From Flavobacterium psychrophilum (GTDB taxonomy: Bacteria > Bacteroidota > Bacteroidia > Flavobacteriales > Flavobacteriaceae): DNA of 38,808 nt. The stretch's first letter is position 1. Every line of letters starts with the position of its first letter. Below are positions 6,876 through 14,940 of this stretch, piece by piece. The notes below the pieces were generated by a model. That model did no database searches. It was not told where the DNA came from and worked only from the letters and a program-made list of their open reading frames with translations. Location: positions 1 to 38,808 of the forward strand of contig CAMDQL010000011.1 in assembly GCA_945905915.1 (NCBI GenBank), read 5' to 3'. The position numbers and the translations under genes were made by a program.

Positions 6876-9667
6876 TTTTGTAGTTTTTCTTTTAAATATT
6901 TTCCAGTAATTGAATTCTTGTTTTTAGCCACTTCTTCTGGTGTGCCAAAAGCTATTAATTTACCGCCGTTTTCACCACCTTCTGGACCAATATCCAATAT
7001 ATAATCGGCACATTTGATAAGGTCTAAATTATGTTCAATTACAATGATTGAATGTCCTTTTTCTAATAAGGCATCAAACGAAGCTAATAATTTCTTGATA
7101 TCATGAAAATGCAATCCAGTTGTGGGTTCGTCAAAAACAAATAAGGCTTTGTCTTTTATTGTTCCTTTTACTAAAAATGATGCTAATTTAATACGTTGTG
7201 CTTCACCACCAGAAAGGGTAGAAGAAGACTGACCTAATTGCACGTAACCCAAACCTACATCTTGTAAGGGTTGTAATTTTTGGGTAATTTTTGTCTGTTT
7301 CTGTTCCGTGAAGAATGATAGCGCTTCGTCAATAGTCATTTTTAGAATGTTGTCAATATTCTTTCCTTCAAAAGTAACTTCTAAAACTTCCTTTTTGAAT
7401 CGTTTTCCATTACAAACTTCACATTCTAAATGCACATCGGCCATGAATTGCATTTCAATAGTTACTTCGCCATCGCCTTTACAAACTTCACATCTTCCGC
7501 CGTCAACGTTAAATGAAAAATGTTTTGCTTGATAATTTCTTAGTTTTGAAAGACTCTGTTTGGCAAATAGTTCACGAATGTCATCATACGCTTTAATATA
7601 AGTTACCGGATTAGATCGCGAACTTCTACCAATCGGGTTTTGATCTACATATTCAATATGTTTGATGTGCGAAAAACTTCCAGCTAATTCAGTAAATTGT
7701 CCTGCTTTTTCACCAACGCCTTCTAATTTTTTTTGAAGCGCTGGAAATAAAATTTTCTTTACCAAAGTACTTTTTCCACTTCCCGAAACACCTGTAATTA
7801 CTGTTAAACATTCCAATGGGAAGGTGAAATTTTCATTTTTTAAGTTATTTTCTCTCGCACCAATAACGTCAATATGATTTTTGAATTTTCGTCTTGTTTT
7901 TGGCACCGAAATTTCGGCGGAACCGTTCAAATATTGCGCAGTCAACGAATCAAATTTTAGAAGTTCCTCATACGTTCCTTGAGCCACTAATTCGCCACCA
8001 TGCGTTCCTGCTTCCGGGCCAATATCAATAATCATATCGGCGGCTTTCATGATGTCTTCGTCGTGTTCAACAACGATAACAGTGTTGCCTAAATCACGAA
8101 GATTTTTTAACACTTCAATCAATCGTTCGGTATCTTTTGGATGCAATCCGATACTTGGTTCGTCTAAAATATACATTGAACCTACCAAACTACTACCTAA
8201 TGAAGTAGCTAAGTTAATACGTTGCGATTCTCCTCCAGAAAGCGAGTTTGAATTTCGGTTAAGTGTTAAATAACTAAGTCCAACATTGAAAAGAAAATCC
8301 AATCGATTGTTAATCTCAATTAATAGTCGTTTAGCCACTTTTGCATCGTATTCATTTAATTTTAAACCTTTAAAAAAGGCAATTAAATTTACAATTGGTA
8401 AATCCACTAAATCTGAAATGGTATTATCCGCAATTTTAATATAATTTGCTTCAATTCGTAATCTCTTTCCTTTACAAACCGGGCATTTTGTTTTGCCACG
8501 GTAACGTGAAAGCATTACTCTATTTTGTATTTTATAATTTTTTTCTTCTAATTCGGAAAAGAAATCATGCAGACCTGTAAAGTATGAGTTTCCTTTCCAA
8601 ATTAATTGTTTTTGTTCTTCTGTAAGCTCAAAATAGGGTTTGTGAATAGGAAAATCAAATTTATAAGCGTTGTTAACCAATTGATCTCTATACCAACCCA
8701 TACTTTCACCACGCCAAGGGTAAATTGCATTTTCATAAATAGAAAGTGCCGTATTTGGAATGACTAAATCATCATCTATTCCGATAATACTTCCATAGCC
8801 TTCACAAGTAGGACAAGCACCATATGGATTATTAAAGCTGAATAAGTGTACATTAGGCTCTAAGAAGGTAAGTCCGTCTAGTTCAAAATTTGCACTAAAT
8901 TCCATTCGATTTTGCGAATCTAATTCTTGTAAATAGCAAACACCTTTTCCTTCATAGAACGCAGTTTGAATCGCATCGGCTAAACGGTTATAAAATTCTT
9001 CTTCAGTTTTAACCACAATTCGATCAACGATTAATAAAATTGCTTTATTGTCTAATTGATGTTGGTCAACCGTATCTAATCGCACCATTTCATTATTTAC
9101 CAAAATACGTGCAAAACCTTGCTGTAACAATACTTTTAATTTATCTTCTAAGGCTCGTCCAGCTTCTAGATGAATAGGAGCGAGTAGCAGCCACTTGCTA
9201 TCAATTGCAAAATTTTTAACCGAAGTAACAACATCAGAAATAGTATCTTTCTTTACTTCTTTTCCTGAAATAGGAGAATAGGTTTTACCAATGCGTGCAA
9301 ATAACAATTTGAGATAATCATAAATTTCTGTAGAAGTACCCACGGTTGAACGGGCATTGCTGGTATTTACTTTTTGTTCGATGGCGATTGCAGGAGCAAT
9401 TCCTTTGATGTATTCTACTTTTGGTTTGTCTAATCGGCCTAGGAATTGGCGTGCATAAGACGATAAACTTTCAACATAGCGGCGCTGACCTTCTGCATAC
9501 AGCGTATCAAATGCCAAACTCGATTTTCCTGAACCAGAAAGCCCAGTTATAACCACTAATTTATTTCTAGGAATAGCAACATCTAAACTTTTAAGGTTGT
9601 GCAATTGCGCTCCTTTTATTAAGATATTTTTTTTAGGTTCTAACGTTGAAAAATCGGTTTGTATCAT
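6872..9667 (-). CDS. uvrA: Excinuclease ABC subunit A
   Basis: Damage-recognition ATPase of nucleotide excision repair, 931 residues (E. coli 940). Two ABC modules are visible: Walker [10 protein letters not shown] at 42-50 and GVSGSGKST near 627, signatures [12 protein letters not shown] and [12 protein letters not shown], and Walker B segments [12 protein letters not shown] and [12 protein letters not shown]. Zinc-finger cysteine pairs occur in CPTCEGYG and CPVCKGKRL of the first module, and in CEVCKGDGE and CEVCNGKRF of the second. The N-terminal [20 protein letters not shown] is canonical. No residue appears to be missing, so this is a full UvrA and not a shortened paralog. The LETM1-like gene is coupled downstream. 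Confidence 0.97.
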   Translation of the reverse strand: MIQTDFSTLEPKKNILIKGAQLHNLKSLDVAIPRNKLVVITGLSGSGKSSLAFDTLYAEGQRRYVESLSSYARQFLGRLDKPKVEYIKGIAPAIAIEQKVNTSNARSTVGTSTEIYDYLKLLFARIGKTYSPISGKEVKKDTISDVVTSVKNFAIDSKWLLLAPIHLEAGRALEDKLKVLLQQGFARILVNNEMVRLDTVDQHQLDNKAILLIVDRIVVKTEEEFYNRLADAIQTAFYEGKGVCYLQELDSQNRMEFSANFELDGLTFLEPNVHLFSFNNPYGACPTCEGYGSIIGIDDDLVIPNTALSIYENAIYPWRGESMGWYRDQLVNNAYKFDFPIHKPYFELTEEQKQLIWKGNSYFTGLHDFFSELEEKNYKIQNRVMLSRYRGKTKCPVCKGKRLRIEANYIKIADNTISDLVDLPIVNLIAFFKGLKLNEYDAKVAKRLLIEINNRLDFLFNVGLSYLTLNRNSNSLSGGESQRINLATSLGSSLVGSMYILDEPSIGLHPKDTERLIEVLKNLRDLGNTVIVVEHDEDIMKAADMIIDIGPEAGTHGGELVAQGTYEELLKFDSLTAQYLNGSAEISVPKTRRKFKNHIDVIGARENNLKNENFTFPLECLTVITGVSGSGKSTLVKKILFPALQKKLEGVGEKAGQFTELAGSFSHIKHIEYVDQNPIGRSSRSNPVTYIKAYDDIRELFAKQSLSKLRNYQAKHFSFNVDGGRCEVCKGDGEVTIEMQFMADVHLECEVCNGKRFKKEVLEVTFEGKNIDNILKMTIDEALSFFTEQKQTKITQKLQPLQDVGLGYVQLGQSSSTLSGGEAQRIKLASFLVKGTIKDKALFVFDEPTTGLHFHDIKKLLASFDALLEKGHSIIVIEHNLDLIKCADYILDIGPEGGENGGKLIAFGTPEEVAKNKNSITGKYLKEKLQK

Positions 9668-9687
9668 TATTGATTTTAATAGATTTG

Positions 9688-9695
9688 CAAAGATA
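9688..9695 (-). promoter_or_regulatory. Promoter box of uvrA
   Basis: The minus strand reads TATCTTTG, an exact TAnnTTTG match, 20 bases before the uvrA ATG. The nearest upstream TTG (9710-9708) is closer than usual. No LexA-like palindrome was noticed. Confidence 0.45.
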
Positions 9696-9799
9696 ATTAA
9701 TCTTGTTCAAGTTACTACTAATCATTCTGTTTTTCAATTCTATTTTAAGTAAAAATTACACTAATGAAAACGTTGTAGTATGATTTATTTATAATAATA

Positions 9800-9820
9800 A
9801 AACTATACAATACCTATACA
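9800..9820 (+). promoter_or_regulatory. Candidate glucan-regulator site A1
   Basis: AAACTATACA followed by ATACCTATACA. It matches the element at 14720-14740 at 18 of 21 positions. CTATACA occurs twice inside it (9803-9809 and 9814-9820), 11 bases apart, about one helical turn. It lies 193 bases before the ATG at 10013. Binding by the regulator encoded at 11884 is inferred. Confidence 0.5.
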
Positions 9821-9843
9821 AATTCATTTTTATCATTATTTTT

Positions 9844-9870
9844 AATACCTTAAATAATTGATTTTCAATG
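9844..9870 (+). promoter_or_regulatory. Candidate glucan-regulator site B1
   Basis: A block containing TACCTTAA, then ATTG, then TTTTCAATG. It matches the corresponding parts of 14731-14757 (TACCTTAA, ATTG, TTTTCAAATG) with one or two small gaps. It is downstream of site A1 in the same control region. Confidence 0.4.
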
Positions 9871-9920
9871 TTTTATAAATTTAACTTGAGAGAAAAAATA
9901 AACTTCAAAAAAAAGGGTTG

Positions 9921-9930
9921 TGTATAGTTT
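9921..9930 (-). promoter_or_regulatory. Inverted copy of the AAACTATACA word
   Basis: TGTATAGTTT here is the exact reverse complement of AAACTATACA at 9800-9809. The pair is about 120 bases apart and could be a two-site operator. Confidence 0.4.
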
Positions 9931-10012
9931 CTATATATAAAATGAGAATTGTGTATTTATTTTAAGATATAATTTTACATTATTCAATTTTTAACTAATT
10001 AAATTAAATATT

Positions 10013-11785
10013 ATGAAGAAAATTACTCTATTATTATTTACATTGTTTATTTCTGTTTTGGGTTTTTCCCAAAATCTAGTTACCAACGGAAGTTTTCAAA
10101 CTGGAGTTGCTGCCCCATGGACGGGTAATGCTGCTAATGCAGTTGATTTAGGTGGTGCAAATTGGGTTAACCAGGCTAATGTACTTGCAGCAGGAAATCC
10201 ATGGGATGTTAACTTAAGCCAACAGATTGTTTTAGTTAGTGGAAAAACCTACAGATTTACTTTTGATGCTTTTACTGATGCAACTACTGCAACTAGAACA
10301 ATAATTGCAGGTCTAGGACAAACAGGTGCTCCATTTGCATCATCTACATCTAATGTTACATTAACATCAACTCTTCAAACTTTTACTTATGACATAACAA
10401 TTACTTATGGTGATGCTGTTACTGATAGAGTAATTTTTGATATGGGAGCTGCTACTGGGTATGTATTTATTGATAATGTATCTGTAGTAGAAGTTTTACC
10501 ATTAATTCAAAATTTTGAAGCGCCTGCAACATATACAGGTTTAACCCAATTTGGTGGAGCTGCTGCTGCAGTTGTAGCCGATCCTGCTTCTGGCGGAACA
10601 AATGGTCAAGTATTGAAAGGTACACAACAAAATACTGGAGATGTTTGGCAAGGTATTGTGTTTTTTCAAACAGCAAAAAAAGCAAAATTGACAACTAATA
10701 AAACCATGACAATAGATGTTTTTAGTACACAGACATTTAATTTGTTGGCTAGAGTTGAAAATGGAGGTCCTGCTTCGGCAACTTCTCAGGCATACACTAC
10801 ACCTGGGCAATGGCAAACTTTAACTTTTGATTTTTCTGTATTTTATGATAGCCCAGGGGCTGCCAATGGAGAATATGAAAAAATAGCTTTTCACGGTAGT
10901 TGGAATGCTGCAAACACAGGATATAATAATCCTCCAGTAGCAGTAACTTATTATTTAGATAATATTAGATCTGAATTTACGGAAATCATTCAAGCTCCTT
11001 TAACAGCTGCACCGACGCCTCCAGCAAGACCTACAGCTGACGTAGTTTCAATTTATAGTGATGCTTATACACCTATAACTTTTGATAATTTTGATGCTGG
11101 TTGGTGTAGTAATGGTGCTCCTGCTTCAACACAAATTCAAATTGGAGGTAATAATACTTTACGCAAAAATACAGGTGTTGTTTGTCATGGTATTGAATTC
11201 ATGACAAATAGATTGAATTTATCAGCATTTACTCATATTCATTTTGATTTTTATATAACGGATTCAAATTTAACTGGTGATGTATTTAACGTAAAATTAG
11301 TTGATTTTGCTGGTGGTTCTTCTGAGGCTTCTGCTTTAGAAGTTAATATTAATGGAGGAACTACACCACAGCTTGTCGCTAATCAATGGGTTTCTGTAGA
11401 TGTGCCTATAACTGCATTAGGTGGGGTTGTTGCAAATAATTTAACAAGAGGTAATGTAGCACAAATTGGAATTACTACAGCTATGGTTGATCGTGTATTT
11501 TATGACAATATTTATTTCCATAAAAATACTGTTTTATCTTCTGATAGCTTCACAACTTCAAAAGTTAAACTGTATCCAAACCCAACATCAAATGTGTTAA
11601 ACATTGAAAGTTTAGGAACTATTCAAACTATTTCAGTTTATAATGTTTTGGGTCAGGAAGTGATCAACAAAGCATTGAACAGTACTTCAACTTCGCTTGA
11701 TGTTTCTAGTTTAAATTCTGGAATCTATGTAGTTAAAACAGTTGTAGATGGTGTTACATCTTCTACTAAGTTTATCAAACAATAG
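10013..11785 (+). CDS. T9SS-exported multi-module carbohydrate-binding protein
   Basis: A 590-residue protein with no catalytic domain that I can see. A signal peptide (MKKITLLLFTLFISVLGFSQ) is followed by a CBM4/9-like beta-sandwich at about 20-158 (NLVTNGSFQTGVAAPW to VFIDNVSVVE), a second beta-sandwich module at about 165-325 ending TYYLDNIR, and a third module at about 336-502 (RPTADVVSIYSDAYTPI to DNIYFHK). A T9SS type A sorting domain (about 516-590: KVKLYPNPTSN to SSTKFIKQ) completes it. The third module is homologous to the C-terminus of the lipoprotein at 18074-19513. The protein is expected outside the cell or on its surface, holding beta-glucan. It heads the locus as a single-gene unit closed by a terminator, and has candidate operator sites about 200 bases upstream. 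The exact ligand is inferred from the neighbouring enzymes. Confidence 0.85.
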   Translation: MKKITLLLFTLFISVLGFSQNLVTNGSFQTGVAAPWTGNAANAVDLGGANWVNQANVLAAGNPWDVNLSQQIVLVSGKTYRFTFDAFTDATTATRTIIAGLGQTGAPFASSTSNVTLTSTLQTFTYDITITYGDAVTDRVIFDMGAATGYVFIDNVSVVEVLPLIQNFEAPATYTGLTQFGGAAAAVVADPASGGTNGQVLKGTQQNTGDVWQGIVFFQTAKKAKLTTNKTMTIDVFSTQTFNLLARVENGGPASATSQAYTTPGQWQTLTFDFSVFYDSPGAANGEYEKIAFHGSWNAANTGYNNPPVAVTYYLDNIRSEFTEIIQAPLTAAPTPPARPTADVVSIYSDAYTPITFDNFDAGWCSNGAPASTQIQIGGNNTLRKNTGVVCHGIEFMTNRLNLSAFTHIHFDFYITDSNLTGDVFNVKLVDFAGGSSEASALEVNINGGTTPQLVANQWVSVDVPITALGGVVANNLTRGNVAQIGITTAMVDRVFYDNIYFHKNTVLSSDSFTTSKVKLYPNPTSNVLNIESLGTIQTISVYNVLGQEVINKALNSTSTSLDVSSLNSGIYVVKTVVDGVTSSTKFIKQ

Positions 11786-11807
11786 ATATACATTATATTT
11801 TTTATTT

Positions 11808-11839
11808 AAAGACTGCTAGAAATGGCAGTCTTTTTTTTA
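11808..11839 (+). terminator. Rho-independent terminator after the binding-protein gene
   Basis: AAGACTGC (11809-11816), loop TAGAAATG, GCAGTCTT (11825-11832), then a run of T. Perfect 8-base stem. Confidence 0.85.
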
Positions 11840-11854
11840 TTTAAAAAAAATATA

Positions 11855-11862
11855 TATCTTTA
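11855..11862 (+). promoter_or_regulatory. Candidate promoter box of the sensor-regulator gene
   Basis: TATCTTTA, one base off TAnnTTTG, 21 bases before the ATG at 11884. No clear TTG partner; a T-rich terminator lies where it would be. Confidence 0.35.
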
Positions 11863-11883
11863 GTTCCTTTAATTGTAACAAAA

Positions 11884-14697
11884 ATGAAATTTTATAAAGT
11901 TCACTTTACTTGTTTACTTCTTTTATTTGTTTTCGCAATAAATTATGCGCAGCAATTACCACCCATTGTAAAATATTCAAAAGATATTTATAATGCAGGA
12001 ATTCAAAATTGGATGATTTCTCAGGATAATCAGCGGTTTATGTATTTTGCGAATAACGAAGGCTTACTAGAGTATAACGGTTCAAAATGGATTTTATATC
12101 CTTCTCCAAATGAAACCATCATTCGCTCTGTAAAATGCATCAACGATAAAATATATACGGGTGCTTTTATGGAATTTGGCTACTGGCAAAGAGCAGCTAA
12201 CGGCGAATTATTTTATACTTCATTGAGTAAATCTATAAAGTCTAAAATTAAAGATGATGAGCAATTTTGGGGTATTTTCCCCTTTGATAATTATATTCTT
12301 TTTCAATCATTAGAAAAAATTTATGTTTACAATACAAAAACTAAATCGTTTAGTATAATAGAACCTAACAGTACTATTAACAAGGCATTTAAAACTTCAA
12401 ACGGTATTTATTATCAAACTTCAAACGGCTTATTTGAAATAGATCAAGGAAAGGGAAAACTATTTTTAAGCAATGAGATTATTAATAACAATAAACTCAT
12501 AAACATTTTTGAAACTTCAGAGGGTATGCTATTAGTTACCCAAAAGCAAGGTATTTTTAAATACAAAAATGGAGTATTTTCTAATTTTCAGACCACTATT
12601 GACAATGATATAAAACAGACAAATATATACAGCAGCTATATGTTATCTGATGAAAGTATAGCATTGGGCTCTATATCAAATGGTATTTTTATTTTATCAA
12701 AAGAAGGGAGAAAGTTATATCATATTACTCAAAATTCGGGATTGAGTAATAATACAGCGCTCTCGCTTTATGAGGATCTAGATAAAAATTTATGGATTGG
12801 ACTGGATAACGGCATTAATTGTATTAACTTGAATTCGCCAATTAATAGTTATTTAGATAATACGGGGATTTTAGGTGCAATTTATACTTCGGTTACGCAC
12901 AATAATAAATTATACATTGGAACAAATCAAGGACTTTTTTTTAAAGATTTAAATGCTACAGATAAATTTGAATTTGTTCAAAATACTAAAGGGCAAGTTT
13001 GGTCACTTTATTCTTTTCAAAACACCCTTTTTTGCGGACATGATTCGGGTACTTTTATTGTTAATGGTGCTAATGCAAATCTTATTTTTTCAGGCTCTGG
13101 AACATGGAAATTTGAACCCTATTTAAACGGTTCTAATTATATGTTACAAGGAAATTATAATGGAATATCTGTATTGGAAAAAAAGAATAATTCATGGATT
13201 TTTAAAAACAAAATTGCAGGGTTTAATTATTCTTCCAAACATTTTGAAATTATAAACAATCGTGATATATATGTAAGTCACGAATATAAAGGCATTTATA
13301 AGTTTAGTATTGATAAATCAGTTTCTAAAGCAATTGGAATATATAAATTTAAAAGCCCAACTAAAGGAAAGAATGCATCCTTGGTCAAATATAACAACTT
13401 CATTTACTATGCTTCAAAAAATGGTGTATTTAAACTGAATACTAAAACCAACCAATTTGTAAAGGATAAATCATTAAGTACAATGTTTCACGATGATGAA
13501 TATGTAACAGGAAAAATGATTGTAGATAAGTCAAATAAATTATGGTTTTTTACTAAAAACTATATTCATTACTATTCATCAGGAAAATTATCTTCAGAAT
13601 TAAAAAGGAATAGTTTGCCCATTCCTTCTTCCATGACAAATTCAATGCCGGGTTATGAAAATATTTTCCAATTGAGTACTACTAATTATCTGATAGGAAC
13701 AACAGACGGTTTTTATATATTGAAAAATAACGATTTTAAGTTCAATAACTACAAAGTTTCTTTAATTCGAATTTCTAATACAGTTGTAAATTCAAAACCA
13801 ACTAATATTTCTATTGCAGACGAAACAAGTCTTTCACACGATCAAAATAATCTAACTTTTAATTATACAGTTCCCGAATACGATAAGTATATCAATGCAG
13901 AATACCAGTATAAACTAGACGGTTTAAATGATGAGTGGAGTGATTGGTCTTTTAATTCACAAGTAGTCTTTGAAAATTTACCAGCGGGGGATTATACTTT
14001 TAGCGTAAGGGCTAAAGTGGCAAATTCCTTAACAGATAATATTGAATCTTATTCATTTGTTATTAAAAAACCATGGTATGCAAATACTTTGGCTAAATTG
14101 TTTTATTTATTTTTATTGATTTTTATTGGGTATTATATTCACAAATTTTACACTCAATATCATGAAGAAAGACATCAAAAAATTATTACTGAAAACAATA
14201 TTTTGTTAGAGCTTAAAGAATTAGAAAACGAGCAAAAAATAATGAAAATTAAAAATGAGCAGTTAATTCAAGATGTCGATAAAAAGAGTAAAGAATTAGC
14301 TGTTTCTACAATGAATTTAATTAAGAAGACAGAACTTCTTAATATTATAAAAGGAGATCTTAAGAGCTCTACAGATAGTTCTACAAATAGAAGTATTAAA
14401 GCGGTTATTTCTACTATAAATAGAAATGTTAACGAGGAAAACACTTGGAATGTTTTTAAAGAAGCTTTTGATAGTGCCGATAATAATTTCTTGAAAAAAG
14501 TAAAAGAAAGTCATCCTGCTTTAACACCAAATGACTTACGTTTATGTGCTTATCTTCGTTTAAATTTATCTTCAAAAGAAATTGCGCCACTTTTAAATAT
14601 TTCTGTTCGCAGTATAGAGATCAAACGTTATCGTTTGCGTAAAAAAATGAATTTACCTCACGAAATGGGGTTAGTTGAGTATTTATTAGCAATATAA
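11884..14697 (+). CDS. Membrane-spanning sensor/LuxR-type regulator (Reg_prop, Y_Y_Y, HTH)
   Basis: A 937-residue one-component regulator. A signal peptide (MKFYKVHFTCLLLLFVFAIN) leads a periplasmic beta-propeller of about 630 residues built from repeats such as LYEDLDKNLWIGLDNGINC. A Y_Y_Y domain follows at about 655-715 (YQYKLDGLNDEWSDW), then one membrane helix at about 735-755, a coiled coil at about 757-815, and a LuxR-type helix-turn-helix at about 877-936 (LTPNDLRLCAYLRLNLSSKE then IAPLLNISVRSIEIKRYRLR). There is no histidine kinase, phosphotransfer or receiver domain, unlike hybrid two-component regulators of other glycan loci. Family knowledge suggests that periplasmic oligosaccharide binding is passed across the membrane to the DNA-binding end. 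It sits between two genes that share upstream sequence words and is the obvious candidate regulator of both. Confidence 0.92.
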   Translation: MKFYKVHFTCLLLLFVFAINYAQQLPPIVKYSKDIYNAGIQNWMISQDNQRFMYFANNEGLLEYNGSKWILYPSPNETIIRSVKCINDKIYTGAFMEFGYWQRAANGELFYTSLSKSIKSKIKDDEQFWGIFPFDNYILFQSLEKIYVYNTKTKSFSIIEPNSTINKAFKTSNGIYYQTSNGLFEIDQGKGKLFLSNEIINNNKLINIFETSEGMLLVTQKQGIFKYKNGVFSNFQTTIDNDIKQTNIYSSYMLSDESIALGSISNGIFILSKEGRKLYHITQNSGLSNNTALSLYEDLDKNLWIGLDNGINCINLNSPINSYLDNTGILGAIYTSVTHNNKLYIGTNQGLFFKDLNATDKFEFVQNTKGQVWSLYSFQNTLFCGHDSGTFIVNGANANLIFSGSGTWKFEPYLNGSNYMLQGNYNGISVLEKKNNSWIFKNKIAGFNYSSKHFEIINNRDIYVSHEYKGIYKFSIDKSVSKAIGIYKFKSPTKGKNASLVKYNNFIYYASKNGVFKLNTKTNQFVKDKSLSTMFHDDEYVTGKMIVDKSNKLWFFTKNYIHYYSSGKLSSELKRNSLPIPSSMTNSMPGYENIFQLSTTNYLIGTTDGFYILKNNDFKFNNYKVSLIRISNTVVNSKPTNISIADETSLSHDQNNLTFNYTVPEYDKYINAEYQYKLDGLNDEWSDWSFNSQVVFENLPAGDYTFSVRAKVANSLTDNIESYSFVIKKPWYANTLAKLFYLFLLIFIGYYIHKFYTQYHEERHQKIITENNILLELKELENEQKIMKIKNEQLIQDVDKKSKELAVSTMNLIKKTELLNIIKGDLKSSTDSSTNRSIKAVISTINRNVNEENTWNVFKEAFDSADNNFLKKVKESHPALTPNDLRLCAYLRLNLSSKEIAPLLNISVRSIEIKRYRLRKKMNLPHEMGLVEYLLAI

Positions 14698-14940
14698 TTA
14701 ATTGTTTTAATCGATGATTAAACTATACATTACCTTAACATTATTGTTTTTCAAATGACTACTTTCCGTATGATTAATTCACTAAAAACATATACTTTAT
14801 TAGTCTTTCGGCGTTTTTAAGGGTTGATTTTAATTTGTATATTTTTTGTTGAGGTTAATTTTATTTTTAGTTACTACAATAATACTATTTTTATATTTCT
14901 ATAATTTTTGAATTTTAATTAACAAAAACCAAATAAACAA
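14698..14940 (+). promoter_or_regulatory. Control region upstream of the five-gene glucan operon
   Basis: A 243-base gap with site A2/B2 at 14720-14757 and GTATGATTAATT at 14768-14779, which matches GTATGATTTATT at 9778-9789 at 11 of 12 positions. A T-rich stretch near 14901-14910 (ATAATTTTTG) may be a poor -7 box. No terminator for the regulator gene is evident. Confidence 0.45.
14720..14757 (+). promoter_or_regulatory. Candidate glucan-regulator site A2/B2
   Basis: AAACTATACA then TTACCTTAACA (14720-14740) matches 9800-9820 at 18 of 21 positions. It continues with ATTG and TTTTTCAAATG, matching the block at 9844-9870. Its end is about 200 bases before the ATG at 14941 when counted from 14740, against 193 bases for the first copy. 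Confidence 0.5.

Larger units (their letters stand above)
9668..10012. promoter_or_regulatory. 345-base intergenic control region between uvrA and the glucan locus
   Basis: The left end holds the uvrA promoter box on the minus strand. The right end holds a weak TTG (9949-9951) and TAATTTTA (9970-9977) pair, 18 bases apart, as a possible promoter for the binding-protein gene at 10013. Between them lie several sequence words repeated upstream of the hydrolase-barrel gene at 14941 (listed separately): two CTATACA copies 11 bases apart, an inverted AAACTATACA, and a TACCTTAA-containing block. No ORF of note was seen. Confidence 0.5.

Noticed and set aside
10467..10816. Two overlapping minus-strand ORFs inside the binding-protein gene
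   Set aside because: Antisense to a well-supported secreted protein with no family features, no promoter and no operon context.
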